Positions 9,289 to 20,593 are shown, numbered from the stretch's first letter. The stretch: 64,000 nt of DNA from Pseudomonadota bacterium (GCA_013112535.1 JABFGI010000002.1:372001-436000); one strand, 5' to 3'. Notes: generated from the letters alone by a model not told the origin. Made by a program: numbers and translations.

Positions 9289-11403
9289 ATGAAACAAGCG
9301 CAAGACATTCTTAAATCCACTTTTGGATATGATCGGTTTCGTTATTCCCAGCAAGAAATAATTCAGGATTTACTGGATGGTAAAGATGCGCTTGTATTAA
9401 TGCCGACGGGTGGTGGGAAGTCTTTGTGTTATCAGATTCCGGCTTTGGTACGTGACGGTACGGCTATTGTCATTTCTCCGTTGATCGCCTTGATGCAGGA
9501 TCAGGTTGATGCCTTGATTCAGCTTGGTGTTAAGGCAGCGTTTTTAAACTCGAGTATGAGTCATGAGGAAGCGAATGAGGTTGAGCAGCAGTTACTAAAT
9601 AACGAACTGGATATCGTTTACGTTGCACCTGAACGATTATTAACAAATTACATGCTGTCGTTACTGGATCATTGCCAGATTTCTTTATTTGCTATCGATG
9701 AAGCGCATTGTGTGTCGCAATGGGGTCATGATTTCCGTCCTGAGTATCAACGATTAACTGTATTGCATGAACGTTTTCCTACTGTCCCACGTATTGCATT
9801 AACCGCAACGGCTGATCAACGCACGCGTGATGAAATTATTTCGCAACTGCAACTGGAAGAAGCGAATGTTTTTATTAACAGTTTTGATCGACCGAATATT
9901 CATTACTCCATTTCCGAAGGTAATAATCCCAAAAACAAACTATGGAAATTTCTTCAAGATAAACATGCTAACGATGCCGGTATTGTTTATTGTTTGTCGC
10001 GTAAGAAAGTAGAAGCGATTGCAGAATGGTTATCTGACCAAGGTCGAATAGCTTTACCTTATCACGCCGGTCTATCTGCTGAAGTTCGACAACAAAACCA
10101 GCAACGTTTCTTACGTGACGATGGGGTCATAATTGTTGCGACGATTGCCTTTGGCATGGGTATAGATAAACCGGATGTGCGTTTTGTTGCACATTTAAAC
10201 TTACCGAAAAGTATTGAAGCCTATTATCAGGAAACCGGACGTGCTGGACGTGATGGCGAACCGGCGAATGCGTGGATGGCCTATGGTTTACAGGATGTCA
10301 TTACACTTAGGCAGTTCATGCAGAACTCGAATGCCAATGACACGTATAAACGTGTTGAACATCACAAGCTTGAATCGATGTTAGGTCTTTGTGAACTCAT
10401 TACCTGTCGTCGGCATACCTTGCTTGCCTACTTTGATGAAACATCAACTGAACAGTGTGGTGAATGTGATAACTGCCAAAACCCACCGGAAAAATGGAAC
10501 GGAACAGAGGCCGCACAAAAAGCCTTGTCATCTATTTATCGAACCGAACAACGTTTTGGTGTGAATTACATTATTGATATTTTACTTGGTAAAAAAGACG
10601 AACGTATTCAACGCAATGGTCATGAAAAGATTAGTACGTTTGCTATTGGTAAAGACTTATCCGCAACAGAATGGCGCAGTGTTTTCAGACAACTGATCGC
10701 TCTCGGTTATATCGATATTGATATAGAACGGCATGGTGCTTTGCGACTCACTGAAAAATGCCGTCCGGTATTACGCGGCGAACAACAACTGGAGTTACGT
10801 AAGTTATCAGTCGAAGAAAAGGCAACGAAGGAAAAGAAACAAAAGTCTGCTATACGACCACAAGATGAAGAACTATGGGAAGCTTTACGAACATTACGCA
10901 TGGAAATCGCAAGCGAGTCCGGTGTACCACCTTATGTTATTTTTCATGATGCTACTTTGCAGGAGATGCTTAAAAAACGACCTCAATCATCAAATGACAT
11001 GAAGTTTATCTCTGGCGTTGGCGAACAAAAGTTGAAACGTTATGGTAAACAATTTCTAAATGAAATTGCCAAACACCCTCTTCCTGCTTTGCTTGATAAT
11101 AATTTAAGCGCAACCATTAATGAAACGTTAATGCTTTTTCAACAAGACAAATCTGTTGAAGACATTGCACTACAACGCAATATCAAAGAAAGCACGGTTT
11201 ATACACATCTTGCCGATGCAATTGAAGTCGGTTTACTGGATATCCATGACGTCATTGATTTTGAAGACGGTCAATACGAAGAAATCGTTTTTGTTATAGA
11301 GTCACTCGAAGATGAAGAAAAAGGCAAATTAAAACCGCTCTATGAAGCGTTGGATGAAGAGTATGATTATGGCGTTATAAAATGTGTACAGGCATCAATT
11401 TAG
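9289..11403 (+). CDS. recQ: ATP-dependent DNA helicase RecQ
   Basis: 704 residues, a 3'-5' superfamily 2 helicase for recombination and fork repair. In order: the N-terminal motif with FRYSQQEII, Walker A (MPTGGGKSLCYQ), DEAH box with the RecQ aromatic loop (DEAHCVSQWGHDFRPEY), helicase C domain with QETGRAGRDG, a four-cysteine zinc site (CRRH...CGECDNC), winged helix, HRDC domain (about 525-592) and a C-terminal extension of about 100 residues with a helix-turn-helix-like DKSVEDIALQRNIKESTVY. The extension makes it longer than E. coli RecQ. It converges on glmM across an inverted repeat. Confidence 0.96.
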   Translation: MKQAQDILKSTFGYDRFRYSQQEIIQDLLDGKDALVLMPTGGGKSLCYQIPALVRDGTAIVISPLIALMQDQVDALIQLGVKAAFLNSSMSHEEANEVEQQLLNNELDIVYVAPERLLTNYMLSLLDHCQISLFAIDEAHCVSQWGHDFRPEYQRLTVLHERFPTVPRIALTATADQRTRDEIISQLQLEEANVFINSFDRPNIHYSISEGNNPKNKLWKFLQDKHANDAGIVYCLSRKKVEAIAEWLSDQGRIALPYHAGLSAEVRQQNQQRFLRDDGVIIVATIAFGMGIDKPDVRFVAHLNLPKSIEAYYQETGRAGRDGEPANAWMAYGLQDVITLRQFMQNSNANDTYKRVEHHKLESMLGLCELITCRRHTLLAYFDETSTEQCGECDNCQNPPEKWNGTEAAQKALSSIYRTEQRFGVNYIIDILLGKKDERIQRNGHEKISTFAIGKDLSATEWRSVFRQLIALGYIDIDIERHGALRLTEKCRPVLRGEQQLELRKLSVEEKATKEKKQKSAIRPQDEELWEALRTLRMEIASESGVPPYVIFHDATLQEMLKKRPQSSNDMKFISGVGEQKLKRYGKQFLNEIAKHPLPALLDNNLSATINETLMLFQQDKSVEDIALQRNIKESTVYTHLADAIEVGLLDIHDVIDFEDGQYEEIVFVIESLEDEEKGKLKPLYEALDEEYDYGVIKCVQASI

Positions 11404-11423
11404 ATTTGGTAAATTAACCTTTC

Positions 11424-11504
11424 GTCATTCCCGCGCAAGCGGGAATCCAGTGAACGACTTCAATTAAGCATTATTGACTAGATTCCCGCCTGCGCGGGAA
11501 TGAC
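11424..11504. repeat. REP-like inverted-repeat pair between recQ and glmM
   Basis: Two 27-base arms, 11424-11450 and 11478-11504, are inverted copies differing at two positions. Each arm is itself a small palindrome built on ATTCCCGC and GCGGGAAT. This is the common GTCATTCCCGC-type extragenic repeat of many proteobacteria. It fills the gap between the 3' ends of recQ and glmM and touches the glmM stop codon (11504-11506). It could fold as a bidirectional terminator or protect mRNA ends; other genome copies would confirm a family. Confidence 0.8.
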
Positions 11505-12853
11505 TAAGAATGACTATTAACTACTTCATCAACCTTACCAACAAGTTGATCAACTAAAGTTTCGACCTGATTTTCATTTTCGCCTTCAACCATTACTCTG
11601 ACCAAAGGTTCCGTTCCTGAAGGCCTTAGAACAACTCGACCTGAATCGCCCAAAGTATTTTCTACATCCCTAATAGCATTATTAATATCATCGTTAGAAG
11701 TGATATCAATGTTATTTTGAAGCTTTACGTTTTTCATTATTTGGGGAAACTTGGTTATCTCACCAACAAGTTCGGATAGTTTCTTACCCGTAATGGCGAC
11801 TTCTTCTAACACTTGAAGTGCAGCAATAATACCGTCACCGGTCGTCGTTAAACCAAGGTTAATAATATGTCCCGATGTTTCACCGCCGAGGATTAATTTT
11901 TCTTTACGCAATAAGTCCATAACATATCGATCGCCAACCGCTGCACGAAAGAATTTTAAGTCCAGTTCTTTAATTGCATGTTCCAATCCAAGATTACTCA
12001 TAACAGTACCAACAACCGCACCATTAAGTTTTTTCATCTCTAACTGTGCAATCACGTAAAGAATATCATCGCCATCTAGTAAATTGCCTATTTCATCAAC
12101 CATGATTAGACGATCGCCATCACCATCCAATGCCAGACCGAGATCGGCACGTGATTCTTTAACCAGTTTTTGTAACGCTTCTGGTGAAGTCGCACCACAT
12201 TCGTCATTTATATTTAAACCATCAGGTGATGCTGCATGCGTTATCACTTCAGCGCCTAATTCTTCAAACACTTTTGGTGCAATATGATAGGTCGCACCAT
12301 TGGCACAATCGACCACAATACGAAGGCCATTAAAATCAACATTGTTTTCTACTTTTGATTTACAAAATTCAATATAACGACGTGGCGCATCAGTAATACG
12401 TCTTGCTTTACCAAGATGACGCGAATGAACTGATTGCATAGGCAGGTTTAATTCATATTCAATTTCATGTTCAACCTGATCAGGTAACTTTGTTCCGTCA
12501 CCGGAAAAAAACTTAATACCATTATCATAAAAGGGGTTATGTGATGCACTGATAACAATGCCCGCTTGTGCACGTGTGTTTTTAGTCAGGTAGGCTATTC
12601 CAGGAGTTGGCATTGGACCAAGTAAACGAATATCGACGCCTGCTGCAGACAAGCCGGCTTCTAATGCAGACTCAAACATGTAACCGGAAATACGCGTGTC
12701 TTTACCAACCAGAACAGGGCCGTTACCTTTTTTTGCCAGTACACGCCCTGCTGCCCAACCGAGCTTCATTATAAAATCGGGAGTGATTGCGCCTTCGCCA
12801 ACAATCCCACGAATACCATCGGTTCCGAAATATTGTCTTGTTTTAGTATTAAT
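11504..12853 (-). CDS. glmM: Phosphoglucosamine mutase (non-canonical start codon)
   Basis: Converts glucosamine-6-phosphate to glucosamine-1-phosphate for UDP-GlcNAc, peptidoglycan and LPS. The catalytic serine loop ([19 protein letters not shown]) and metal loop (DGDGDRL) are intact, and the C-terminus carries [15 protein letters not shown]. The first ATG in frame is at 12769 (421 residues), but the conserved family N-terminus YFGTDGIRG lies in the same frame upstream of it, with no ATG, GTG or TTG before the TGA at 12862-12860. ATT at 12853 would give 449 residues, close to the family's usual 445-450, and a weak AAGTGA lies about 6 bases ahead of it. I place the start there. An altered base or an error in the start codon is the alternative. 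folP, usually between ftsH and glmM, is missing. Confidence 0.9.
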   Translation of the reverse strand: MNTKTRQYFGTDGIRGIVGEGAITPDFIMKLGWAAGRVLAKKGNGPVLVGKDTRISGYMFESALEAGLSAAGVDIRLLGPMPTPGIAYLTKNTRAQAGIVISASHNPFYDNGIKFFSGDGTKLPDQVEHEIEYELNLPMQSVHSRHLGKARRITDAPRRYIEFCKSKVENNVDFNGLRIVVDCANGATYHIAPKVFEELGAEVITHAASPDGLNINDECGATSPEALQKLVKESRADLGLALDGDGDRLIMVDEIGNLLDGDDILYVIAQLEMKKLNGAVVGTVMSNLGLEHAIKELDLKFFRAAVGDRYVMDLLRKEKLILGGETSGHIINLGLTTTGDGIIAALQVLEEVAITGKKLSELVGEITKFPQIMKNVKLQNNIDITSNDDINNAIRDVENTLGDSGRVVLRPSGTEPLVRVMVEGENENQVETLVDQLVGKVDEVVNSHS

Positions 12854-12914
12854 TGTTATTCACTTTAAATTAGTTCGATTAAAGTTAAGATTACTCTTCT
12901 ATGAGGAAAAATTA

Positions 12915-12945
12915 AACCTGTGAAGTATTATCTACTTCACAGGTT
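12915..12945 (-). terminator. Intrinsic terminator after ftsH
   Basis: A perfect 13-bp stem (12915-12927 with 12933-12945, 5-base loop) is followed on the minus strand by TAATTTTTCC. It lies 26 bases after the ftsH stop and separates the car-gre-ftsH operon from glmM, so glmM needs readthrough or its own promoter in the next 60 bases. Confidence 0.85.
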
Positions 12946-12970
12946 AATTTGCTTAATATTTATAGAATTA

Positions 12971-14911
12971 CTACGCGGGTTTAGCTGGTGGCTCGCCTGA
13001 AGGCGCATCATCATCTTTTGATTTCTTAGCTCGAGATTTTCTTTTCTTTTTGACTGGCGTACCACCATCGTCATCATTATCATCCCAGTCTGATGGTGGA
13101 CGAGGCGTCTTGCCTTCCATAATGTCATCAATTTGATCAGCATCAATGGTTTCATACTTCATTAAAGCATCCGCCATAACATGCAATTTATCAACATTAT
13201 CATTTAGAATTTTTTCAGCACGTACGTAATTACGATCAATAATGACCTTGATTTCTTCGTCAATAACACGAGCCGTATCATCAGAGATAGCCTTATGTTG
13301 CGTGACTGAATGACCAAGAAAGACTTCACCATCGTCTTCACTATAAGTCAGGGGTCCAAGTTTTTCAGATAAGCCCCACTTCGTGACCATGTTACGTGCC
13401 AATTGAGTTGCACGTTCAATATCGTTACTGGCACCCGTTGTTACTCTTTCTTTACCCAGTGTTATCTCTTCCGCGATACGCCCGCCAAATAAACTTGAAA
13501 GCATGCTTTCCAATTGTTCTTTGTTTTGGCTATAACGATCTTCTTCCGGCAAATACATGGTGACACCTAATGCACGTCCACGAGGGATGATTGTTACCTT
13601 GTAAACAGGATCGTGTGAAGGGACCAATCGTCCAACAATGGCATGACCGGCTTCATGATAAGCCGTGTTTAATTTTTCATCTTCGCTCATTACCATCGAA
13701 CGACGTTCCGCACCCATCATGATTTTGTCTTTGGCGCGTTCAAATTCGTGCATGTCGACTAACTTTTTATTAGCCCGAGCAGAAAATAAAGCGGCTTCGT
13801 TAACCAGGTTAGCTAAATCAGCACCGGAAAAACCGGGCGTACCGCGAGCAATAATACTTGCTTTAACATCATCACCTAGCGGTACTTTACGCATGTGTAC
13901 TTTTAGAATTTGTTCTCGACCACGAATATCCGGCAATGGCACTACAACCTGACGGTCGAAACGTCCGGGTCTTAATAAAGCCGGGTCCAGGACATCCGGT
14001 CTGTTAGTTGCAGCTATAACAATAATACCTTCATTACCTTCAAAACCATCCATCTCAACCAATAGCTGGTTTAACGTTTGTTCACGTTCATCATGTCCAC
14101 CGCCAAGCCCGGCACCACGATGTCGGCCAACTGCATCAATCTCATCAATAAAGATAATACAAGGCGCGTGCTTTTTCGCTTCTTCAAACATATCGCGAAC
14201 ACGTGAAGCACCGACACCAACAAACATTTCGACAAAGTCAGATCCGGAAATAGTAAAGAAAGGTACCTTGGCTTCGCCAGCAATGGCTTTTGCTAATAAT
14301 GTTTTACCAGTACCCGGAGAACCGACCATCAAAACACCGGAAGGAATCTTACCGCCCAGTTTTTGAAATTTACCGGGGTCTCTTAAAAACTCGACTAACT
14401 CGCCGACTTCTTCTTTTGCTTCTTCAACGCCGGCAACGTCATTAAACGTAATTTTAATTTGATCTTCGCCTAAAAGACGGGCGCGACTTTTACCGAATGA
14501 TAAAGCACCGCGTCCACCGCCGCCGCCCTGCATTTGGCGCATGAAATAAATCCAGACACCAAGCAATAAAATAATCGGAAACCATGAAATCAATGCATGC
14601 GCCCAGAATGAATTTCCATTAGGTTCCAGACCTTCAATTTCAACCTGATTTTCAAGCAAGGTACCAATCAATGCATCGTTATTGGTTTCAGGGCTATATG
14701 TTTTAAACGTCCTGTTATCATCAGCATAACGACCGCTTATTGAATTGCCTTCGATACCTACTTTAGCAACACGACCATTTTTTACATCTGCAATGAACTG
14801 GGAATAGCTTACTTTTCCTGTCATTGCCGAATTATCAAAATTCTTGAATACCATCATCAGAACCAGAGCAATGATTACCCAAAGAACCAAATTTTTTGCC
14901 ATATCGTTCAA
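12971..14911 (-). CDS. ftsH: ATP-dependent zinc metalloprotease FtsH
   Basis: 646 residues. A membrane AAA+ protease that degrades LpxC, sigma-32, unassembled membrane proteins and other substrates, and so balances LPS synthesis. Two membrane segments (about 5-24 and 100-120) flank the periplasmic part. Then come Walker A (GSPGTGKT; Ser replaces the usual first Pro), Walker B ([10 protein letters not shown]), the SRH arginine finger and the zinc site HEAGH, and a long Lys/Asp-rich tail. I chose the TTG at 14911 because GAGG lies 9 bases ahead; ATG at 14902 would give the short E. coli-like form. rlmE is 36 bases upstream. Confidence 0.97.
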   Translation of the reverse strand: MNDMAKNLVLWVIIALVLMMVFKNFDNSAMTGKVSYSQFIADVKNGRVAKVGIEGNSISGRYADDNRTFKTYSPETNNDALIGTLLENQVEIEGLEPNGNSFWAHALISWFPIILLLGVWIYFMRQMQGGGGGRGALSFGKSRARLLGEDQIKITFNDVAGVEEAKEEVGELVEFLRDPGKFQKLGGKIPSGVLMVGSPGTGKTLLAKAIAGEAKVPFFTISGSDFVEMFVGVGASRVRDMFEEAKKHAPCIIFIDEIDAVGRHRGAGLGGGHDEREQTLNQLLVEMDGFEGNEGIIVIAATNRPDVLDPALLRPGRFDRQVVVPLPDIRGREQILKVHMRKVPLGDDVKASIIARGTPGFSGADLANLVNEAALFSARANKKLVDMHEFERAKDKIMMGAERRSMVMSEDEKLNTAYHEAGHAIVGRLVPSHDPVYKVTIIPRGRALGVTMYLPEEDRYSQNKEQLESMLSSLFGGRIAEEITLGKERVTTGASNDIERATQLARNMVTKWGLSEKLGPLTYSEDDGEVFLGHSVTQHKAISDDTARVIDEEIKVIIDRNYVRAEKILNDNVDKLHVMADALMKYETIDADQIDDIMEGKTPRPPSDWDDNDDDGGTPVKKKRKSRAKKSKDDDAPSGEPPAKPA

Positions 14912-14947
14912 TTCAATAAACCTCGTTTAATATCTCTATAATTAATA

Positions 14948-15568
14948 CTATAACCTATAAGACCGGGCTAAAATATAAAATTCCCTTGATTTATCACGCG
15001 ATGCGCCCGGTTTTCTGGTCATAACCTTGTCAAAATGTTCCCTCAGTAATTGCCTGTATTCATTGGTACCGGCACCTTCAAAAAGCTTAATCAGCAAGTC
15101 TCCACCGGGTTTTAACGCCTGATGACAAAAATCGTAGATTAATTCGGCCATTGCCATGCTACGAGCCTGATCTGTAACTCTTATACCTGTTAAGTTGGGG
15201 GCCATATCTGAAATAACAAGGTCGGCCCGATCTGCACCAATTTGTTGCAAAAAAGCCTTTTCTACTGCTTCATCAGTAAAATCACCTTGAGTGAATAATA
15301 CGCCATCAATGGACTCCATAGGCAATATATCGACCGCAATGACGCGGCCATTAGCCCCTATACGTTCACTTGCATATTGCGACCAACTACCGGGGGCTGA
15401 ACCCAGGTCGATCACACAATAATCTGGTTTAATCAGGCTGTCTTTTTTATCAATTTCCTGAAGTTTATAAACAGCACGAGAACGATAATGAGATTCTCTA
15501 GCCTGTTTTACATACGGATCTTTATTTTGTGTTTGAAGCCACTCTTTACTGGGCTTTTTTCTGGACAT
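14948..15568 (-). CDS. rlmE: 23S rRNA (uridine-2'-O)-methyltransferase
   Basis: 206 residues (RrmJ/FtsJ). It methylates the 2'-hydroxyl of U2552 of 23S rRNA in the 50S particle with S-adenosylmethionine. The catalytic K-D-K-E set is visible: Lys in SRAVYKLQEID, Asp in VISDMAPNLTG, Lys in LLIKLFEG and Glu in SREFYILAR. The SAM site is DLGSAPGSWSQ. It lies between greA and ftsH, the classic ftsJ-ftsH pairing, in what looks like one operon. Confidence 0.96.
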   Translation of the reverse strand: MSRKKPSKEWLQTQNKDPYVKQARESHYRSRAVYKLQEIDKKDSLIKPDYCVIDLGSAPGSWSQYASERIGANGRVIAVDILPMESIDGVLFTQGDFTDEAVEKAFLQQIGADRADLVISDMAPNLTGIRVTDQARSMAMAELIYDFCHQALKPGGDLLIKLFEGAGTNEYRQLLREHFDKVMTRKPGASRDKSREFYILARSYRL

Positions 15569-15599
15569 AGAAATAGGCGTGAAGTTCTAACGCTTTGCT

Positions 15600-16073
15600 C
15601 TATATATATTTAACTTGCAGAATTTCGTATTCAATAATACCACTCGGTGCATTCACATCAGCTGAATCACCTTCTTCTTTACCGATTAATGCGCGCGCTA
15701 TTGGAGAGGTAACAGAAATCAATCCGGCTTCAATATCAGCTTCTTCTTCACCTACGATTTGATAGGTGACTTCCTGATCAGTTTCGACATTCAGCAAATC
15801 AACCGTTGCACCAAAAACAACACGTCCGCCTGCATCAAGTTCGGTTACATCGATGATCTGCGCTTCAGCCAGGGCTGAATCAATATGGTTAATACGACCT
15901 TCGGTAAAACTTTGTTGTTCTCTTGCCGCATGGTATTCAGCATTTTCACTTAAGTCACCATGTGCTCTTGCCTCTGCAATCGCTTTAGTAATACGAGGTC
16001 GCTCAACCGACTTAAGGTGGCGCAACTCTTCTTTTAATTTTTCTGCACCTTTCACTGTCATTGGTTGACTCAT
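15600..16073 (-). CDS. greA: Transcription elongation factor GreA
   Basis: 157 residues, the usual length. It enters the RNA polymerase secondary channel and stimulates cleavage of backtracked transcripts. The N-terminal antiparallel coiled coil carries the acidic tip [20 protein letters not shown], and the C-terminal FKBP-like domain ends in [11 protein letters not shown]. Its ATG overlaps the carB stop by four bases (ATGA), so it is translationally coupled to carB. Confidence 0.97.
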   Translation of the reverse strand: MSQPMTVKGAEKLKEELRHLKSVERPRITKAIAEARAHGDLSENAEYHAAREQQSFTEGRINHIDSALAEAQIIDVTELDAGGRVVFGATVDLLNVETDQEVTYQIVGEEEADIEAGLISVTSPIARALIGKEEGDSADVNAPSGIIEYEILQVKYI

Positions 16074-19000
16074 GCGATTACTCCTTTATGTAATTCTTGC
16101 AAACTATTCACACCTGTATTATCTCTTTGCTTTAATCCTTCTACTGTTGCTAACGCGCCGGCCATTGTCGTCGTATAAAAAACTTTATGCTGTAGTGCCG
16201 TCCTTCTTATCGAGTAAGAATCAGCAATCGCTTTTTTACCTTCTGTCGTATTCACGATTAAATCAATCTCGTCGTTCTTCAACATATCAACAATATGCGG
16301 TTGACCTTCCCTTACTTTGTTGACTCTTTCACATTCTAAACCAGCTTCACGAAGTGCTTTACACGTACCTGAGGTTGCTAGTAATTCATAACCTAATGCC
16401 GCCAGTTCTTTTGCTGCAATAACCGCTTCTTCCTTATCGATTTCCTTAACACTGATAAATGCTTTTCCAACACGAGGAAAAATTTCACCTGCCGCAAATT
16501 GACCTTTTGCAAACGCTTCACCAAAGGTTTTACCGACTCCCATCACTTCGCCGGTCGATTTCATTTCCGGTCCAAGCAAAGGATCAACACCTAAAAACTT
16601 AATAAATGGAAACACCGATTCCTTGACGCAATAATAATCCGGAACAGGCACTGTTGTTAAGCCTTGTGAAGCTAAACTGTTACCTACCATGCAATTCACA
16701 GCAATTTTGGCAATAGGAAGTCCGGTCGCTTTTGAAACAAAAGGGATAGTTCGTGAAGCACGGGGATTAACTTCCAAAACATAAATTTCTTCACCCTGAA
16801 TCGCAAACTGTGTATTCATCAAGCCAATAACATTGAGTCCGCGAGCCATGGCACCAACCTGTTCGGCTAGCTTATCCTGCATTGATTCGTTCAAACTATG
16901 TGGTGGTAAGGAACAAGCCGAATCACCAGAGTGCACACCTGCTTGTTCAATGTGCTCCATAATTCCGGCGATACACACATCCTGACCGTCTGAAATCGCA
17001 TCGACATCCACTTCTATGGCATCGTTTAAAAACCGATCCAGTAATACTGGCGAATCATTAGAAACTTTAACTGCATTATCCATGTAGTTTCTAAGATCAT
17101 CTTCACTATAGACAATCTCCATTGCTCTACCACCAAGTACATAAGAAGGCCTCACCACTAACGGATAGCCAATTTCCTCTGCACCTTTAACCGCTTGTTT
17201 AATATTTCTTGCTGTTCTATTTGGAGGTTGTTTCAAACCGATTTCTTTCAATAGTTGTTGGAAACGTTCTCTGTCTTCAGCAAGGTCAATTGAATCAGGA
17301 GTCGTTCCGATAATAGGTACGCCTGCACTTTCTAAATCACGCGCCAGTTTTAGTGGTGTTTGCCCACCGTATTGTACAATCACACCGAACGGTTTTTCGA
17401 TATGAATAATTTCTAACACGTTTTCCAATGTTAATGGTTCAAAATAGAGTCTATCAGACGTATCGTAATCAGTAGAAACCGTCTCAGGATTACAGTTAAC
17501 CATAATGGTTTCATAACCTGCATCACGCATGGCGAATGCGGCTTGCACACAACAGTAATCAAACTCAATACCCTGACCAATGCGATTAGGCCCACCACCC
17601 AACACCATGATCTTTTGTCGATCACTGGGTGCGGCTTCGCATTCAACATCATAACTTGAATACATGTAGGCAGTGGCTGATTCAAATTCTGCTGCACAGG
17701 AATCTACCCGTTTAAACACAGGTCGAATATTTTTATCGTGTCGTAAGCGTCTTACTTCTGCTTCAGACGTATCTAAAACTTCGGCTAATCGTTGATCTGA
17801 AAAACCTTTACGTTTTAATGTTCTTAAACGATTTTCACTTAAAGAAGAAGCGCCTTCTTTTTTTAGTTGATTTTCTTCTTCGACAAGGTCATGTATCTGA
17901 ACCAGAAACCAGGGATCGATATGACTGATATCAAATACATCATCAATACTTAATCCATGACGAAAGGCATCGGCCACATACCAAAGCCTGTCAGCTCGTG
18001 GTACTCGTAGTTCTTTTTCAATTTGTTCCAATACATTGTCTGCTGATTCATCAACAATTTCGTTGAAACCGGTTACACCCGTTTCCATACCTCGAATTGC
18101 TTTTTGTAACGATTCCTGAAATGTACGTCCCATCGCCATGACTTCACCAACTGATTTCATTTGAGTTGTCAGTCGATCATCTGCTTGAGGAAACTTTTCA
18201 AAGGTAAAACGAGGAATTTTAGTAACGATATAATCAATGCTTGGTTCGAAAGACGCTGGTGTTGCACCACCGGTAATTTCATTTTCAAGTTCATCAAGCG
18301 TATATCCGACTGCTAATTTTGCTGCAACTCTGGCAATAGGAAAACCGGTTGCTTTTGATGCTAATGCAGATGAACGCGAAACACGCGGATTCATTTCAAT
18401 AATAATTAATCCACCATTTTCAGGATTAACAGCAAACTGCACATTCGACCCACCGGTATCAACACCAATTTCACGTAATACTTTGATAGAAGCATCACGC
18501 ATGATTTGATATTCCTTATCTGTCAGCGTTTGTGCCGGCGCAATGGTAATTGAATCACCCGTATGAACACCCATTGGATCCAGATTTTCTATAGAACAAA
18601 TAATGATGCAGTTATCTTTACTATCACGCACCACTTCCATTTCATACTCTTTCCAACCTAAAACAGATTGCTCAATTAATACTTCTGACGTTGGTGATGC
18701 CTCAAGGCCACGCTCACAAATATCAATGTATTCATCACGATTATAAGCAATACCGCCACCGGTACCTCCCAACGTAAATGAAGGACGAAGAATGGCAGGG
18801 AAACCAATAATATCCATTGCAGCTTTGCCTTCTTCGATATTATGAACCATTTCTGACTTCGGCATGTGTAAACCGATCTTGTTCATCGCTGTTCTGAACA
18901 ACTCACGATCTTCAGCTTTATTAATCGCATCTTTTGATGCACCAATCATTTCTACGCCAAATTTTTCCAATACACCTTCTCTATCCAGATCCAATGCGCA

Positions 19001-19291
19001 GTTCAATGCTGTTTGACCACCCATCGTCGGTAGCAAGACATCCGGACGTTCCTTTTCTATAATTCTCTCAACCGTTTGCCAATTAACCGGTTCAATATAT
19101 GTCGCATCGGCCATTTCCGGATCAGTCATGATGGTCGCCGGATTAGAGTTCACCAATATGACGCGGTAACCTTCTTCTCTCAGTGCTTTACACGCCTGCG
19201 CACCGGAATAATCAAATTCACAAGCCTGACCGATAACAATCGGTCCTGCGCCAATGATGAGAATACTTTTTATGTCTGTTCTTTTAGGCAT
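16070..19291 (-). CDS. carB: Carbamoyl-phosphate synthase large subunit
   Basis: 1073 residues. Makes carbamoyl phosphate from bicarbonate, ATP and ammonia channelled from CarA, for arginine and pyrimidines. Two homologous ATP-grasp halves are visible, each opening with an (I/V)xGxGPxxIGQ(A/G)xEFDY motif (about 13 and 560). A C-terminal MGS-like allosteric domain (about 940-1060, with [15 protein letters not shown]) would bind UMP/IMP and ornithine in the known enzymes. It follows carA after 8 bases and overlaps greA by 4. Confidence 0.98.
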   Translation of the reverse strand: MPKRTDIKSILIIGAGPIVIGQACEFDYSGAQACKALREEGYRVILVNSNPATIMTDPEMADATYIEPVNWQTVERIIEKERPDVLLPTMGGQTALNCALDLDREGVLEKFGVEMIGASKDAINKAEDRELFRTAMNKIGLHMPKSEMVHNIEEGKAAMDIIGFPAILRPSFTLGGTGGGIAYNRDEYIDICERGLEASPTSEVLIEQSVLGWKEYEMEVVRDSKDNCIIICSIENLDPMGVHTGDSITIAPAQTLTDKEYQIMRDASIKVLREIGVDTGGSNVQFAVNPENGGLIIIEMNPRVSRSSALASKATGFPIARVAAKLAVGYTLDELENEITGGATPASFEPSIDYIVTKIPRFTFEKFPQADDRLTTQMKSVGEVMAMGRTFQESLQKAIRGMETGVTGFNEIVDESADNVLEQIEKELRVPRADRLWYVADAFRHGLSIDDVFDISHIDPWFLVQIHDLVEEENQLKKEGASSLSENRLRTLKRKGFSDQRLAEVLDTSEAEVRRLRHDKNIRPVFKRVDSCAAEFESATAYMYSSYDVECEAAPSDRQKIMVLGGGPNRIGQGIEFDYCCVQAAFAMRDAGYETIMVNCNPETVSTDYDTSDRLYFEPLTLENVLEIIHIEKPFGVIVQYGGQTPLKLARDLESAGVPIIGTTPDSIDLAEDRERFQQLLKEIGLKQPPNRTARNIKQAVKGAEEIGYPLVVRPSYVLGGRAMEIVYSEDDLRNYMDNAVKVSNDSPVLLDRFLNDAIEVDVDAISDGQDVCIAGIMEHIEQAGVHSGDSACSLPPHSLNESMQDKLAEQVGAMARGLNVIGLMNTQFAIQGEEIYVLEVNPRASRTIPFVSKATGLPIAKIAVNCMVGNSLASQGLTTVPVPDYYCVKESVFPFIKFLGVDPLLGPEMKSTGEVMGVGKTFGEAFAKGQFAAGEIFPRVGKAFISVKEIDKEEAVIAAKELAALGYELLATSGTCKALREAGLECERVNKVREGQPHIVDMLKNDEIDLIVNTTEGKKAIADSYSIRRTALQHKVFYTTTMAGALATVEGLKQRDNTGVNSLQELHKGVIA

Positions 19292-19299
19292 GGGTCGTT

Positions 19300-20433
19300 C
19301 TATGATTTATGAGCTTTCATCAATTCTGAGAAATGAATAAAAAGTGATTGTATGTCATGTGGGCCAGGACTTGCTTCCGGGTGTCCTTGAAAACCAAATA
19401 CAGGACGTTCCTTATGATGTACACCTTGTAATGAACCATCAAACAAGGAACGATGCGTTGCAGTTAAACAATCTGGCAGGCTTTCTTCATCAACAGCAAA
19501 TCCGTGATTTTGACTGGTAATTAAAACCTGGCCGCCATCAAGCGCCTGCACCGGATGGTTTGCACCATGATGGCCAAATTTCATTTTGACCGTTTTTGCA
19601 CCTAGCGCCAAAGACAATAGTTGGAGTCCTAAACAAATACCAAACACAGGTAAACCTGTTTCAATGATTTCTTTAATGGCTGTGATGGCATAATCACAAG
19701 GTTCAGGATCACCAGGACCATTCGAAAGAAACACACCATCAGGTTTTTCTGCTAATACTTCATTTGCCGATGTCTGCGCAGGAACAACTTTAACCTCACA
19801 ACCCTGATCAACGAGCAAACGAAGAATGTTTCGTTTCACACCAAAATCATAGGCAATCACTCGAAAATCTTTTTTACCCGTAACCGCTTTTACGCCTTGT
19901 TCTAAATCCCAGGTGGTTTCATTCCAGTAATAAGAATCTTTCGTGCTGACTTCTTTGGCCAGATCCATTCCAACTAATCCAGCAAAAGACTTTGCCGTCT
20001 CGATGGCTTTATCAGCATCAATATTGGCACCGGCAACAACGCAAGCTTTCATCGCACCGTTCTTTCGAAGGTGTCGTGTTAGTTGGCGTGTATCAATTCC
20101 TGCGATTGCTACAATATTATGCCGATTTAGATAATCACTCAGGTTTTCAGTGGCGCGCCAGCTACTGATAACAAGTGGTAGATCCCGAATCACCAATCCA
20201 CTAATGAAAACGTTGTCTGACTCTTCATCTTCGGGATTAGTACCGACATTTCCTATATGGGGATGAGTCAGGGTGACAATCTGCTTGTAGTAGGAAGGAT
20301 CGGTAATAATTTCCTGATATCCTGTTATCGCTGTATTAAAAACAACTTCACCTATGGCTTCTCCATCAATACCAATTGATGTACCGTAAAATAATGAACC
20401 ATCTTCCAGAGCTAACAGGGCGTTACCAGACAA
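19300..20433 (-). CDS. carA: Carbamoyl-phosphate synthase small (glutaminase) subunit
   Basis: 377 residues. The class I glutamine amidotransferase subunit hydrolyses glutamine and passes ammonia to CarB. The nucleophile cysteine is in [16 protein letters not shown], and the catalytic His-Glu in [11 protein letters not shown]; the N-terminal domain begins [13 protein letters not shown]. The start is TTG at 20433, supported by AGAGGT about 7-8 bases upstream; no ATG fits the conserved N-terminus. dapB, the usual upstream neighbour in Pseudomonas, is absent. A promoter, terminator-like hairpin and short open frame precede it. Confidence 0.97.
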   Translation of the reverse strand: MSGNALLALEDGSLFYGTSIGIDGEAIGEVVFNTAITGYQEIITDPSYYKQIVTLTHPHIGNVGTNPEDEESDNVFISGLVIRDLPLVISSWRATENLSDYLNRHNIVAIAGIDTRQLTRHLRKNGAMKACVVAGANIDADKAIETAKSFAGLVGMDLAKEVSTKDSYYWNETTWDLEQGVKAVTGKKDFRVIAYDFGVKRNILRLLVDQGCEVKVVPAQTSANEVLAEKPDGVFLSNGPGDPEPCDYAITAIKEIIETGLPVFGICLGLQLLSLALGAKTVKMKFGHHGANHPVQALDGGQVLITSQNHGFAVDEESLPDCLTATHRSLFDGSLQGVHHKERPVFGFQGHPEASPGPHDIQSLFIHFSELMKAHKS

Positions 20434-20563
20434 AAAATTTACCTCTTTTATCGTTGCGAATCATCGTTTCGGACTCTTCTATCCTATCGCGACATTGCCT
20501 ACATGGATGTAGGTACTCAGGATTTGCTTCGAGCAGAAATCCTGAGAGGGCATCCATGGGCAT
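20423..20563 (-). other. Possible leader open frame overlapping the carA start
   Basis: A 46-codon frame runs from ATG at 20563 (a second ATG at 20557) to a TAA at 20423-20425, 11 bases inside carA, so its termination could couple to carA translation. No good Shine-Dalgarno precedes it; the first ATG directly follows the T-run of the terminator hairpin. The predicted peptide is Arg/Cys/Glu-rich in the middle. It may simply be open by chance across a hairpin-rich leader. Confidence 0.25.
20492..20556 (-). repeat. Hairpin-rich carA leader segment (possible dispersed repeat)
   Basis: Two palindromes follow each other: a short CCTACAT/ATGTAGG hairpin near 20498-20513 and a longer imperfect stem with arms CTCAGGATTTGCT and AGCAGAAATCCTGAG near 20517-20546, flanked by a CATCCATGG motif. 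The layout resembles extragenic palindromic repeats, but only one copy is in this window. It may provide alternative pairings for the leader. Confidence 0.45.
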
Positions 20564-20569
20564 AAAAAA

Positions 20570-20593
20570 GGGAGTAACCGTGTGGCTACTCCC
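20570..20593 (-). terminator. Intrinsic terminator (attenuator candidate) in the carAB leader
   Basis: On the minus strand a 10-bp stem (20584-20593 with 20570-20579, one G-U pair, 4-base loop) is followed directly by six T (20569-20564). On the plus strand the stem has a mismatch and no T-run, so it works in the carA direction. It begins only about 10 bases after the predicted start of transcription and lies some 135 bases before carA. No minus-strand gene lies upstream, so it can only act on carA leader transcripts. Confidence 0.75.
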
